Shown here: positions 44,432-57,929 of the stretch, in pieces
Numbering within the stretch: the first letter of the stretch is position 1
How the letters are laid out: every line of letters starts with the position of its first letter
Assembly (NCBI RefSeq): GCF_017591435.1
Contig: NC_059296.1
Span: forward strand, 5,406,001-5,470,000
Reading direction: 5' to 3'
DNA length: 64,000 nucleotides
From: Portunus trituberculatus
Taxonomy: Eukaryota > Arthropoda > Malacostraca > Decapoda > Portunidae
Program-made: the position numbers and the translations under genes
The notes under the pieces: generated by a model
The model's database searches: none
What the model was told of the DNA's origin: nothing
What the model saw: the letters and a program-made list of their open reading frames with translations, nothing else

Positions 44432-46257
44432 CAGGCATCACTGTTATTCTTGGCTAGATTTGTATTGTTGGGTGCAGCATTGCATCACAACAATAGTCCT
44501 GCATCCATTCAGGCATTCCAGTGAAGATTATGAAGTTTTTGGGTCCCGAGAGTCAGTGTTTAGGTACGTTGTACTTTTCTAGCCGGACTGGAAGAGATTT
44601 TAAATAGTAAGTTTCACATGTGAAATATCCTTGTAGGAGATTGCTAGCTTTCATTTTCATTTTCCATAATATAATTTTTATATTTTGAGAATTGCCATAA
44701 CAGGTATTTGAATGGACAAACAGTTTATCTTTATGTTGTATGAAGCATTGTTTTTTTATGTAGCTTACACATTTCTTCGGAAGGATGCTTTTGTGAAATT
44801 ATCATGGCCATTCATTATCATACATATATTTTGTTGTCACATGAAGCATTGAGTGTAACACATGGACAGGTGCCAAGTCACAGTATAAGAAATATATTTC
44901 AGCTTTTGAATTGCTCTGGACTTTCAGAGCTTTTTGTAGTCAGCTGTTTTATCCTCAAGAGAAAATAGTTTCCATTCAACACTGCATTAGTGATAAAGAA
45001 AATTATTTTAGTTTATAGTAGAAATCTGGATGCAGGTACTGAGACAAGCCAGGAAGGTAACACTTGTCCATGTGTGACATTCAGTGTCTCTTATGGTGTG
45101 CCTGGAAGTTGAGTGTTCACTGTAATGCTAATGTTTAATACCAAAGAGAATCATAATCAGCTTCATGTACGTACATTTTGGATTTCTTTGAAAGAGCTTG
45201 GTCAGTTTTGTCTGTTTTGAGGAGACATCAGTTGATGGTGTATGCAAAGTGTGACAGTGGCAGCATTGCAAGATGTGCAGCACAACTCACGTCAGGTGGA
45301 AATTTTCACTGAAATGAAAGGGATATAATTGATTTAGGTTATTCTAAATATTCACTTGTACAATTTGTATTTATTTTTTTTTGTCTTATTTTCCCATTGA
45401 TTTCCTCCTGTTATTTTCACTTCAGCTTCTTTGCTTCATTGTACATATTACATTTTTTTTATTGTTCATGTCATAAGATCAAGACATTACTGGAACTTAA
45501 TTGGCCTATCCTTATGGAAATATTTGTTTTGTTCTGCTTCTTTGGGGATGGCAACTAAATAAACCTTCTTTTCCATCCACTGATCTTCATTGCATGTTGC
45601 ATTGCTTGAAAGCCCCACCAGTTATAATAAATCTTTAAATATTCATCCTTTTTGTGGTCAAGACAACACAAAACCCTAAATCCACATCACCACTGTCTGT
45701 CCGTCTATCCAGTGCTTGTGTGTTGGCACATACAACACATCCTAATCCACACCCCGCCCAGATTGGAACCAATATAAACGCTTCTCTCACACACCATGCA
45801 TTAATTACAAAACATATATATATATTTTTTTTTTCTTTATTCTTGGAGAATGAGAAGTTGCAAGCCAATGATTGCAGAGTTCATGTTCTACTGTACATAC
45901 ATTTTTGTGCCATTTTCTTATGATGCATTCTCATTTTATGGTGACAGTCTTTAGTGAATCAGTGGTTACAGTTAAAGTTTTGGTGTTTAGAAGCAGCTTA
46001 CTTATTAAAAAGTGTAACTCACTTGGAAGAACTGTTTCCATTTTCAAAGTATTTATTTATATTTTATAGGTGTGACTTATATTAACAACCATGGTTAGAA
46101 CTTTAATGATGATAACTTATGTTAGATGTGAAAAAAAATCTAAAGGAGAAATCAGTAAAATTATTTTGTATTTTTATCTATTTTCTTCTATATAATTGGG
46201 TCTTTCTCACACATGCTGGACATCATCACAAAGCAGAACAAAGGAATCAAACAAGTG

Positions 46258-46293
<36 letters not shown>

Positions 46294-48910
46294 AAATAAA
46301 TATTAAATGAAATATTAAATTTATTGCTATAACCTTAGACACCTTATAACTCGTATCCGTCTGTCTAGAGGAAACATTTTCTACAGGATATTTGTTCTCC
46401 CAGCTGCATCCTGCTCAGCTATTTACTGCATCACTTGATTGCTTAGTACTCATTTTTTAAAGTGGAGGATGAAGCAATAGAAATATTCACAAAGATTACT
46501 TGTCTTGCAGCAGAGTCGTGGAGGCTGATGAATGAGAAGTTATTTACAATATTACAACAGTAACACAGTGGAGAAGATAAACATTAGTTTTGAACTCCAT
46601 TTTAACAACTAACTTGTTTTATTGTTATGAAATCCAGATTGGCTCCAACATTAAGTTCAAATGACTTCTACTTCAACTTGCTAACTTGATATTTAAAGAT
46701 TTCAGCCGTGAATAATGCGAACTATGATTGCCACAATGCATAAGAAAAATGGATTTGTTCAGTTGGAGATCAGTGAGAGCAGCATTAAAAAAAAATGTTG
46801 AGTTGTGAATTATATGAATGAATCGTCCTTGTGTAGCTCCATCATTGTTATGTAAATTACACAATCCCCACGTACTTCATGTAGGTCCTTAAGCTGAATG
46901 GTTCGACATTAAGTCTACTTCAGTAATGTTTGTTTTATATAGCAATTGGTGTTATGGACAAGTATGTAAAGTATTAAGAATGTTGAACTGTGATAATATT
47001 CTAAAATCTAGCAAGTCATTATTTAGGAGTTTAGGGAAGGGTGCTAAATGCCTGCAAAGGGCATCAGAATTGAGTTTTGTGTGGTACTGTAGCTTTTACT
47101 TCACTTAATGAACACTTTCACTTCCTTGGCCTTGAATAGTTCTTGTTTGTTGTAAGACATTTGATATGAAACTCAGAAAAGGATAAGCCAGAACTGAGCC
47201 TTGAGAGATGAACAAAAGTATGTCATACATTGCTGGGGGTTTGCACTGTAGCACAGCACATGTGCAATGTTAGCACTAGCAAATAGATCCTAAGTGACTA
47301 CCATTGTTTCTGAACATGTATTTGCTATCACAGTATTGTGTTTCCCTTCCTTGGAGTTTTGATATCATAGTATGAGACCAAGAGATCTAGCAATAGGAAG
47401 ACATAGATGACAATCCTATTTCTTGTCCAAGTTGTTTATTCACTGTAGCTCATCACAGTAGCAGCAGCATTTGCTACAGAACACCGATGGATTGATCTTA
47501 TGGTAACAATCTATGAGAGGCAAATAAAGAATTTGGAAGTGACTTGTATCTGAACACTGATATGGCAGATAAAACACAATCATGACTATGAAGTGATGAG
47601 CAATAGCATTGATGATGCAAATGAAAGTTTATGTGCTTTTCTTGCTGAGTTATTTACCATTATTTATTTATCCTTGTTGTATCAATAAATATTTTACTCA
47701 AATTATCAATGAATCATTTCAATAGCAGAAGCTATGAGTTTAACAAGAGTATGAATTTCTGAGAATTAAAGCACATTTTATTTACTTCATACATAGTATT
47801 CTCAAATATGAGTGACTGGGTCCCAAGAAAGCTTATTTAATCAAACAGGAGGCATTAAAAGCACATTAGCTTAATTCTTCATGTAAATGGAAAAGTTAAG
47901 TAAGATAAAAAAAAATCAAAAGAGCATCATGATACATACAAATACTACTCGAAGGTTGTAATACATGTGGCAGCTCAGGTTTTACTTCTGTGTGAATGTA
48001 AAGCAACACTGGCACCTAAGCTTATTACTCTTGAGTGGTATGACTCTGAATCACATAATTGGAATCCACACTTATGTAAATAAGTACCTTGTGCAGATCC
48101 CCTCTATATGAGATAGGAATAATAACAGAGGACAGATGTCTTAGTCCTCTTGATGTATTGTTCATCCCTTTAAGTCGCCTTTTACAAAGTATGGGAAATA
48201 CAGTAGCAGTATTTTTCCAACCCAGTGGTGTACTTCCATGCCAGATAATGCATTTAAAAATAACTTGCTTATAGTGATATTTATAAACATGTTTCTAAGA
48301 ATCACCACTGAATAATAAAACAAGACAATATTGCATGAGAGTGCTTCACACCAGTATCCATTTAGCAGTAGTTCAATTTTTCTTTTGCATTGCTTAAATT
48401 ATTTCCTTGACTAAATAAGGATTGGCTATCACTCCTGCAGTACCTGATCCATTTTGTAAGGGTATATGATTGTGTGTAGGCTTACATGGATGCATTTCAT
48501 GAATGTTATCAATGGATGTAGACACACAAAAGAAGCAGGTACCATATGAGGGACAGATTTTGACAAGATGTATTAAAGCAACCCAACTTCTTATCAGTTT
48601 CTTCAGAGAGTATATTTCCTCTCACTGACATGAGCTGTTAGAAGTATGAGTAGAGACCACATACTGACTGTACTCAGCCAGACAAAAGCAACAGGTTAGA
48701 ATGCTTTCAAATATTTATGCATAATGGAGGATCACGGTGGTTTGCATTGAATTTCTGTATTATGTTGTATTGTTTTGATTGTTTCGTGTCACCACTTTTA
48801 AATTCTAATTTTCATTATTATTATTTATCTATTTTTTTTTATTTTTTTATTCTGTTTACTTTTAGGAAATGGTGTTGACCATTTCTTTTCTTATGTTAAA
48901 AGCATGTGCA
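44378..48910. other. AT-rich region without recognised genes
   Basis: (GA)n at 44397-44430, a dispersed-repeat fragment at about 45525-45570, and poly-A at 46263-46291. No ORF has homology that I recognise. Part may be a long SCaMC 3' UTR. Confidence 0.5.

Positions 48911-48977
<67 letters not shown>
48911..48977. repeat. (AC)n preceding a SINE
   Basis: About 33 copies, running directly into the SINE head. Confidence 0.97.
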
Positions 48978-48978
<1 letters not shown>

Positions 48979-49255
48979 ATGTAGTGTAGTAGTTAGCACG
49001 CTCGACTCACAATCAAGAGGGCCGGGTTCGAGTCCCGGGAAGCGGCGAGGCAAATGGGCAAGCCTCTTAATGTGTGGCCCCTGTTCACCTAGCAGTAAAT
49101 AAATAGGTACGGGATGTAACTCGAGGGGTTGCAGCCTCGCTTTCCCGGTGTGTGGAGTGTGTTGTGGTCTCAGTCCTACCTGAAGATCGGTCTATGAGCT
49201 CACTTCGTAATGGTGAAGACTGGCTGGATGACCAGCAGGCGACCGAGGTGAATTA
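48978..49255 (+). mobile_element. tRNA-Val-derived SINE (family B)
   Basis: The head has A-box-like TAGTGTAGTAGTTAGCACGC, an anticodon loop CTCACAA (CAC, Val) and a B box GGTTCGAGTCCC. The body shares with family A the stretches TTCACCTAGCAGT and GGTACGGGATGTAA. It ends GAATTACACAC, so it lies between (AC)n sequences. Second copy, inverted, at 8993-9266. Confidence 0.85.
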
Positions 49256-50759
49256 CACACATTCACCTGGCAGGTCATGGTTAGTGCCCAGCTCAAATCA
49301 CTAAGGTCTTCACAGATGAGTGAGGTGAGCAGTTATTTTCCTTCTCCAGGAAGAGAAGAGGGTGTGTAGTGTGTGAGAAAACAGTGTGAGCTCTTTAGTT
49401 CTGAATGGCAGTCACAAGTCCAGCACACGATCCTGATATGCCTGACACGGGAGAATAGTAGTCATTGGTTTATTTACATTAAGTTACACACAGGAGAAAA
49501 GAATTGTTAGCCTTTCACTCCTGATAAGAGTCTAGCAAGGTCACAATTCAGTTTAAGTTCCACCTCTACTGTCTGTCAGGTGAAGAAAGATGACTGCTTG
49601 AAGGATCAGCCTAACTTGCCAGGGATTAAATGTAGATTACTCAGTCCTCTCAGTTGTGATCTGAGCAGCATGCAAATCTTTATTCTTTATAACTCTGAAT
49701 GTATTTATTGTGAAAAGCATTTTAACTGTGTAATGTAGTATATTTCCTGCCTACTTTCTCCCACGCACTGCCTTAGTGATAATAGAGAATTATGTAGATT
49801 GACACATGCACTCTGAGGCATTACTGTAGTAAGTCCTCAAGCACAGATATGTGTTATTCAAGCATATTCATTATAATAATGTATTGTTCTAGGAAGTATC
49901 CATGTAATTACTTCATTGAAAATACTGGCTGGTAACACCAGACAATGGCATTTAAACTTTTTAAATAAATCTGTTAACTTCATAGAGATGTCATAAATTT
50001 TGTCTTCAACTATTCTTTTGTACCAGCAAGTCTGTTTGTGCTTTACTTTTTACCAGTTCCTTGTTGAGAATATTGTACTTTTTATATTATATGAGATGCA
50101 ATCTTCAGTCAAATAGTCTCAAGTATTATGGATATTACTATGTAAATTATTGATTTTAGTTATTCATTTTTTTATTATTTTATTACAAATGAACTTCAGT
50201 ATGTCAGTTTTAGAAAGAATTTCCTTAAGCTCTTTTGCACCAAAAAGATGAATGTGTTGGTAAGCAGAAAAGCTCTGAAATAAAGCCTCAGTAAAAGCTT
50301 TGGGGAAAAAAATAGTATTCTATCTGAATGATATACAGACAAATAACTTGCAACTATTGAAATGGCCAGGCATATCCAACAAAATAAGTTGTTTCAGAGA
50401 TGAGGCACCACCACACACTATTTGGTCAGTGTGATGCATCAACACCTGCACCACACATTGCAATATTCAACTGGTCTAAATCTTTGAGACTTTCATCCAT
50501 TTCTTTCTGTTTAGGAATCAGAAAATGAATGTATATTAGCAAAGTCAGCAGGCCATTCTTGACAGACATCATGGCCACAGTCATGAATGAACATTGCTTG
50601 AGGTGCGGGTTGTGATGGGCCAGCCAAGGCAGATTATTTAGAGGTTGCTTATTTGTGTCTTGTTTATGTTGACAGGCTTTATTTGTATCTTGTTTACAGA
50701 CTGTAGCAGCAGAAGCAGGCAGGATTCTCCATAACCTATTAAGGGGATTAAACAGTATT

Positions 50760-50762
<3 letters not shown>

Positions 50763-50846
<84 letters not shown>
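50763..50846. repeat. (AT)n
   Basis: About 42 copies, pure. Confidence 0.98.
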
Positions 50847-50848
<2 letters not shown>

Positions 50849-51199
50849 CTTTCAAGTGTTGTTGAGAAATCTGTTGATCAAATAAAAATGAGCTAATAAG
50901 CTGAGTCTGATTAACATCCATTAGTTGCCAGCATAAATGGCAACATAGTAAATATATTCTGGTTATGCCTGAAAAAGAAGTAACAATTGTTGATTCTCTC
51001 TCTCTCTTTCTCTCTCTGAAGGGCAGCTGCTACAGCCGCCTTCCACCAGCAAGCAGTCGCGTTTCTCCCATAATACAAGACATAACACCACATTGTCCCG
51101 TAAACTTCCAGTCAGTCATAACATTGCCAAGCCACAGGGTAAGACACCGCCAAGCTCCACAGAAGTGACAGATTGTGTGTGTAACCTTCGTCACTAGAC

Positions 51200-51610
51200 T
51201 GTAGTTGAAGTTGTAAGAGTTTTTATGGATATTTTTAAGGTTCTAGTGAGTCGGTGACAAATTAACAATATTTCTGCATTATAAACAGGGGAAACACTCT
51301 TGAGGATCCTGCTAATCACTTCTGTGGCCTTGGAAAACAGTCATGGTGAGAAGGCAGTGTTTTCAATGGTGCTTTTTAGGTTCTAGTGACAAATTAACAA
51401 CATTTCTGTATTGTTAACAGGAGAAACACTCTTGGGAATCCAGCTAGTCATCTCTGGCCTTGGAAAACAGTTTTGGTGAGAGAGCAATGCATTTGTAAAG
51501 GTGTTTTTTTTTTAATTCTAGTGACAGATTAAGAAAATTTTTGCATTATTAACAGGAGAAACTCTCTTGGGAACTCGGTTAGTTATCTGTGTGGCCTTGG
51601 AATACAGTCG

Positions 51611-51612
<2 letters not shown>
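51200..51612 (-). repeat. Three tandem MITE B-like segments
   Basis: GTTCTAGTGA.., GAGAAACACTCTTGG and GGCCTTGGAA.ACAGTC recur three times at intervals of about 130-145 bp. The third copy's GTCGTGGTGAGAGAG position has become the adjoining (GA)n tract. Confidence 0.8.

Positions 51613-51613
<1 letters not shown>

Positions 51614-51695
<82 letters not shown>
51614..51695. repeat. (GA)n arising at a MITE B end
   Basis: About 41 copies starting directly after TTGGAATACAGTCGTG, the place where other MITE B copies read TCGTGGTGAGAGAG. Confidence 0.95.
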
Positions 51696-51696
<1 letters not shown>

Positions 51697-51744
51697 ATGA
51701 AAGTTTCTGGAGACTGTACAAAGCCCCATAAAATCACAAATTTT

Positions 51745-51970
51745 CATACAATTTTTGGACTTCGTAAATTTTTGTACAAATTTTCAAGGCATTTTGGGAC
51801 AATACAATTTTCAGACAATTTCCTACAAATTTTCAAGGCATTTTGGGACTTGATACAATTTTTTTTACCATTTTGGGACTTAGTACAATTTTATTTTACC
51901 ATTTTGGGACTTGGTACAATTTTTTAAAGCATTTTTAGACTTGTACAATTTTAAAGCATTTTTGGGAAGT
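51745..51970. repeat. Short tandem repeat, unit about 32-37 bp
   Basis: Variants of CATTTTGGGACTTGGTACAA plus TTTT-rich spacer, six to seven degenerate copies. Confidence 0.85.
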
Positions 51971-53649
51971 CAAGGAGACCTTTGAATTTAATACATATTT
52001 TGTTTGTTCAACAAACTTTACATGGGTATTGAGTGCAGACAGTGGATTGTCCTTTGTAGCACTATATGGTCATCTTCATAAACATAAAAAAATGCCTTTA
52101 GAAAATACAGACCTTCACTCAGGAGTCTCAAGGAGGGTTCACACATGACAAATGGGGTTTGGAACTGCCAGCTGATAAAAGTATCAGTGGACTTTGGTGC
52201 CTAACACTTTGAATACCCAGCCACAAATCAATACTGACACACGTCTTGTCTAGCCACTGGCTAGTGAGTTACCAACAGCATGTCCGGGACAACCTCTATA
52301 CAGCACAAAAGCCTTCAGAGAAGGAGATTAGGCGAGATGGATGCTGTCGTGTGCAGGTCTCCATGCAAGTGTCTTTGTGCTCCACACCAATTGGTTATTT
52401 TTGCTAAAACTCTTACATAAAAGTGTCTATGGGGGTGATATCCCAAACAGATTAAGCACAATCATCAATTCCCATTGTGAGTATATATAACACATCATCT
52501 TAATATTTATAAAAAAGCTGAAACCTAGTTTTGCAAGATAAGTACATATTATCCTGCATTTTCACCTTCTTAAGCAAATGTTGTGAATTCATGTTTCTTT
52601 TGATAGTGTAAGGAAAGGAATGACTTGCACTGTTCCCGGCAAATTTTCAGTGAGGAATACTAATTATCAACTAGTATATTGATCAAAACAGGTCATCAGC
52701 CCTTCACCTCCAATGTGGCAATGCTCATGTCTGCTCCGTCGCTCAAGCCACTGACGTGTGCTAAAGTGTCTAATAAATGAGTTAATGGTGAACATTTCTC
52801 ATTTCTTTCTCTACACCATGAAAAGTTATATTTACATAATTTAATTAAAAAACTTAAAAGTGCAGGATAATAATTTGTCCACACTGCAGAACTGTGCAAG
52901 TTGCAGGTACTCAGAGGTCTCATGACTGCATAAATATTAGATAGTAATATTACTGATAATGTGTTGTATGTGCTTGTGCTTACTCTAGTTGGGGTACCAG
53001 CCCCATAGACCCTTCTCATACACAAGTTTGAGCAAAAACAACTGAAGAGTGTAGAGCATGGACACTGGACAGCCACTTGCACACAACACTGCCAGCCAGC
53101 CACTACTTTCCAGCCACTATAGTGTGAGGGTATTCCAGTTGGAAGTGCTAATCACAAGCTTCCAGCAGCTAGTAATTCTAGACACAAATTGCCAGGTATG
53201 AACATACCTTAACACACAACCCAATAACTGCAATTAAAGTTCTAACAAACTTGAGAAGCTGACTATAGATGTAGTCAATCTAAGTACTATTCTCAACCAA
53301 AATATGTCTCAAAAATGAATATGAAGCCAATTACACACATTTCCTTCCTGAATGACATTTACACACAGGAATAAATACCAAACTTGCCTGCAACACCTAC
53401 ACAGAGACCTTGCATTAATGACTTTGAACTTCCATCTGTAGGAAGTGCAATGACTCATGTCTGGACCATTAAGCACAAAGTGAAAGGCTCTGAACACATT
53501 GAAGAAAACACACTAAGATGGAGGTGTGAGTGTGTGCAGGGAGAGATGGCTCAAGTAGTAAGGGACTGATAGACATGCAAGCTTTGAACTGACACGTCAC
53601 TGACAAATTACTTTACTTAGAGGGCTGACAAAGACTATTTGAATTAAAT

Positions 53650-53984
53650 CAGTGATTCCCAACCTGTGGTACGCATATCACTGATGGTATGCAAAGGGCT
53701 TCTGGGTGGTATATGAGCACTTTTAGGATCACTTATAATTTTTAGTTAAATTAAATTAATTTCTCAGAACAATGATTATTGCCTTACACAAGATAGTCTG
53801 GTATTGATCAGCAGGTGGAGAAGAAACAGATGCATCCCTTGCATTAGAGTGAGTTGTGTTAAGATAAGGTACTTGTGAATAAATTGATATTTGCTGGAAC
53901 TGAGTTTTTCTGAAACCAGGTGGTACACAGGATTGTACAGGATCTCCAAGTGGTACTCACTCAGGAAAAGTTTGAAAACCACTG
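53650..53984. mobile_element. hAT-like non-autonomous transposon (MITE)
   Basis: Ends CAGTGATTCCCAAC and (reverse) CAGTGGTTTTCAAAC, resembling the CAGTGGTTCTCAAACT ends common among hAT elements. It is flanked by AATTAAAT (53642-53649) and AACTAGAT (53985-53992), a diverged 8-bp target duplication (6/8), as hAT elements make. 335 bp, no coding. Confidence 0.7.
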
Positions 53985-53992
53985 AACTAGAT

Positions 53993-54354
53993 GATGATAA
54001 ACAAAGGCCAAGCCAAGAACTTTAAACAAATCTTCATAATGCAAGATCTCTTACATGTAACTTTTATACATTATAAATTTCATAAACTATTACTCCTTCT
54101 AGCTAAATGAATGAGTACATGAAAGTAAATGACTTGATGCACAAAGAGGTGAACACATGTCAACTCATGAAATCTTTGAATATGATGACATACAATCCTA
54201 TGACTGAAACTATGTGCTCTACCATTTACATCTTTTGTGAAAAAGAAATCTTGAACCAATTATGCTGTGAAAGTTATACCATCCTCCATCCTCAGCTCTC
54301 TCTCTGCACTTGCCACAGATGTCTAGATGAAAACTTCAAATTAAGTAGCTAAGT
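53993..54354. other. Unassigned sequence
   Basis: An open frame of 81 codons at 54107-54352 lies just before the LINE remnant and may be part of it. No domain recognised. Confidence 0.3.
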
Positions 54355-55150
54355 GATTTATTCTATGCAGATGAAGGACAGACGAAATGTGCAGTATGAT
54401 AGATTCACTAACTAACCTTACATAGCAACCAAACAGGCTTCAGAATAAATAAAGAGTACTATAATAATATTTAAAAAGAAAGAACAGCCACAACAAATGA
54501 AAAACATTGAAAAACAATGTGACAAAAGAAATAAAATATCTAGGGATAACAGTCACCAATAAGAAAAATTGCTTCAAGACCCACAAAGATAACTCCATTC
54601 AAAAAGCAAAGAGAGCAAATTATGAAATTACAGAGTACACAATTCAGTACAGAACAATCCTAGGAGCACCCAGTTATACTCAAGAGGAGAGGTAGGATCA
54701 AGTACTGTGCAGGGAAGAATAAGGGAAAACCAACTAAATTATATGTGGAGGGAAATTACAGTAATGAACTGATGAAAAGAATAATGGAAGAAATGGTTAC
54801 AATAAATAAAAACTATTGGATTAAAACATCAATGGGCTTTATGAAGGAAATTAAATTGTCTTTCAGAATTATAATCAATTAAGAAAAAAATAAAAGATAA
54901 GATAAATGGCAAAGAGAAACCAATAGCATAAAATGAAGTCTACCAGTATATAAAAACTGGACAAAAGAAATAGAGGAAGAGAAAATGTATGACAATAAAC
55001 CATCAATAATCTTTTCTGAAGATTGACCTAACAACCTCATACTAGAAGACAGGAATAATCACACAAATGGAGACACTAATTGCATCTTTTGAGACAGTAA
55101 CGAATAACCAAGAGGATTTAAAGCATTTTTTGTTGCGGTGTCCAGGCTAA
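54355..55150 (+). pseudogene. Decayed non-LTR retrotransposon reverse transcriptase (C-terminal half)
   Basis: Broken by stops and frameshifts. Recognisable fragments are LFYADEG (the catalytic YADD box changed to YADE), KEIKYLGITV (the YLG motif), AIQYRTILGAPSY-like sequence, and near 55103-55147 NNQEDLKHFLLRCPG, typical of the LINE C-terminal EDLxHFLxxCP segment. Inactive. Confidence 0.6.
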
Positions 55151-56150
55151 GAAGAATTAAGAAAAGACAACTTTGTAAAACTTATAAATGCATAATAAAA
55201 TATTATAGGACAATAACTTTTTAACAATCTAAGGATACATGATAAGAAGGAAATAGTGTATGAAATGTAGAAGAAAGTCAGTGAAAGAATTTGATGGACA
55301 TAGCAAAATACAAAGATAAGACACAAAATCAAGGCAGTGCTGATACAAAGGCCAAGCTTCCAGACCAACACCTGACCTGACCTGACTTGACCTGAGCTGA
55401 TGAGTAGCATTGCCTATAATCAAGTGTTACTAACCAAAGCTAACATTATGACCACCTAATAATGAGTCACACTGTAAACAACAAGGTTGTCGTTACCAAA
55501 ATCTTATTGTCTATCCCATAAAACACCAAATGGGTTCAAATACACACATGGAATCAAGTGAAAGTCATATGCACAAGCCACACAGGGAGGCCAGAGTGAC
55601 TCGGGTTCAATGCAAGGGAGATTGGAGTGACCACAGGGAGACAGTAACTTGTTTTGCTTCAGCTTTACCATGCAGGCTTACTTACATAAGTAATGGCACA
55701 GGGGTTTGAACAAGCGAGACAAGGCAGCCAGCATCCACAGGCTCGATCACCACCACCTGGCCGACACACACCTCAACTACATTATGGGCAGGGTCTCACT
55801 ATCGTTTTGTGAGATTCCTCAGTACACCAAAAAAAAAAAATAAATAATAAATAAATAAATAAATAAAACTCAACAATCCAAAATACCATCACTTCTTATC
55901 CCCTGACACCCCACCACCACAACAAGCTTGTCCCTATAAAGCTGCCAAGACCAACAATTAAGTACCAACAAGAAAAGCACCATTCCTACTAGTGTCAAAC
56001 CTATTCATACGTAATCAACTTTGACACACATTCAGTTTCATGTTTTTATTTGCACCTTAAGTACAAAATGATTATAGACTTCATTTCATCAGAAATCATC
56101 TTTAACTAATTGCTGGAGTTGTGATGTTTGGAGTTTTGCATATACTTTAT

Positions 56151-56154
<4 letters not shown>
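55151..56154. other. Intergenic region
   Basis: No gene seen. It contains a short CCTGA tandem (55370-55396), poly-A/AAAT runs at 55829-55866, and otherwise unique sequence. Confidence 0.5.

Positions 56155-56231
<77 letters not shown>
56155..56231. repeat. (GA)n
   Basis: About 38 copies. Confidence 0.97.
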
Positions 56232-56234
<3 letters not shown>

Positions 56235-56816
56235 ACAGAACAACAGTAGTGAAAACGTGGCAACACTGTACAGAGACCGTAAATTAAGGCTGGTCAGACT
56301 ATAGTTAAAGTATTTGTTGGGTCCAAAAATGTGGCGCATTTCAGTCTGGCCGGCGTTTTTCTTGTGGCGATTTTTAAAATGAATTATGTACGTAAATATT
56401 GAGCCACAGACACACCTCAGCCGTGCCTTCCCCCCCAGGTCAGTTTATCAATGTTTGCCTGCATGCCCCTGTGTTTCCAGACCCAGAGGATGACGCAAAG
56501 CCAGAATCATCCACCAAAACAGATAAATAACCATTACTATGTTAAATAAGGCGATGGTTATGTAAACCCCCGTTCAGACTGCCGGGCACCCACCATGGCT
56601 TGGACCAAGACCACACCCCAACAACCTGCTCCCCCTCCTTGAGTCAACTTCTCAATATTTCCTTCAATTCTTAGTGTTTCCTGCTGTTGCCTTCATGAAA
56701 TGCATAAAGTTTAGTGATATGAGAAAAAAAATGAAGAGTGACTGTGTGAGGGAGTATTAGTAGTAGTTATTGTTGAAGTAAGAGCAACAGCAGCAGTGTT
56801 ACTGTCATTATTGTCA

Positions 56817-56936
<120 letters not shown>

Positions 56937-57068
56937 TATAGAATAGTAGTAGCAGGAGCAGGAGTAGTAGCAGGAGCAGGAGTAGAAGCAGGGGCTGGGG
57001 TGTGGGGAGGGGCAGGGGCAGGAACAGGAGCGAGCAGTATTATCATCATTATTACGAGTGTTAATGTG

Positions 57069-57345
57069 TTTCACTGTTTGATCTGCTGCAGTCTCTGACG
57101 AGACAGCCAGACGTTACCCTACGGAACGAGCTCAGAGCTCATTATTTCCGATCTTCGGATAGGCCTGAGACCAGACGTACACCACACACCGGGACAACAA
57201 GATCACAACTCCTCGATTTACATCCTGTACCTACTCACTGCTAGGTGAACAGGGGCTACACGTGAAAGGAGACACACCCAAATATCTCCACCTGGCCGGG
57301 GAATCGAACCCCGGTCCTCTGGCTTGTGAAGCCAGCGCTCTAACA
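57069..57345 (-). mobile_element. tRNA-Val-derived SINE (family A)
   Basis: Minus orientation. Body TTTCACTGTTTGATCTGCTG to GGGAATCGAACCCCGG (B box complement) and GGCTTGTGAAGCCAGCGCTC (anticodon arm, CAC). The head is clipped at the A box and followed immediately by (GT)n. Confidence 0.88.
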
Positions 57346-57346
57346 C

Positions 57347-57474
<128 letters not shown>

Positions 57475-57929
57475 TGAATTTAATTGTTACACTCAATGTA
57501 TGGATTGCATTGTATATATCAAAGGTATATACATCTTCACCGTTACCTGAGTGATGCTACATGGAAACAGATAATATAATGTGTCACAGTACAACTAAAA
57601 TTATCAAAAGGTTTTTACATTTGTTCATCAATATATCATTCACCTAATGGTAATGTGCTAAGTTTTCTGAAGAAATGTAATAATATTCTGAAATATATTT
57701 GAAACAAAGGCTATAAAGCAATGTTTTTTTTAGTAATTGTAATACAGACCTAGTGAAGCAAAATATAAATCCTGTTGTAAGTAGTTGTATTAGAATGATG
57801 TAAACTTATTCCTGTTTTCCTCTTATAACTGAACCTACTCATGCCACTTGTAACAGTACCACACTTATTGATAACATTAATCTAGTCAACAGAAATGGAG
57901 TGTAACATAAGAAACTTTATCATGTATAC

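Larger units (their letters stand above)
49256..53649. other. Intergenic region
   Basis: No gene recognised. (AT)n at 50763-50846, three tandem MITE B-like copies (about 51200-51612) leading into (GA)n (51614-51695), and a TTTTGGGACTTGGTACAATT tandem repeat (51745-51970). A 135-codon minus-strand frame at 52696-53103 has no recognisable domain and was not called. Confidence 0.6.

Noticed and set aside
52696..53103. 135-codon minus-strand frame rich in Cys/Ser
   Set aside because: No recognisable domain or signal, no splice context, AT-rich non-coding surroundings. It could be revisited with transcript data.
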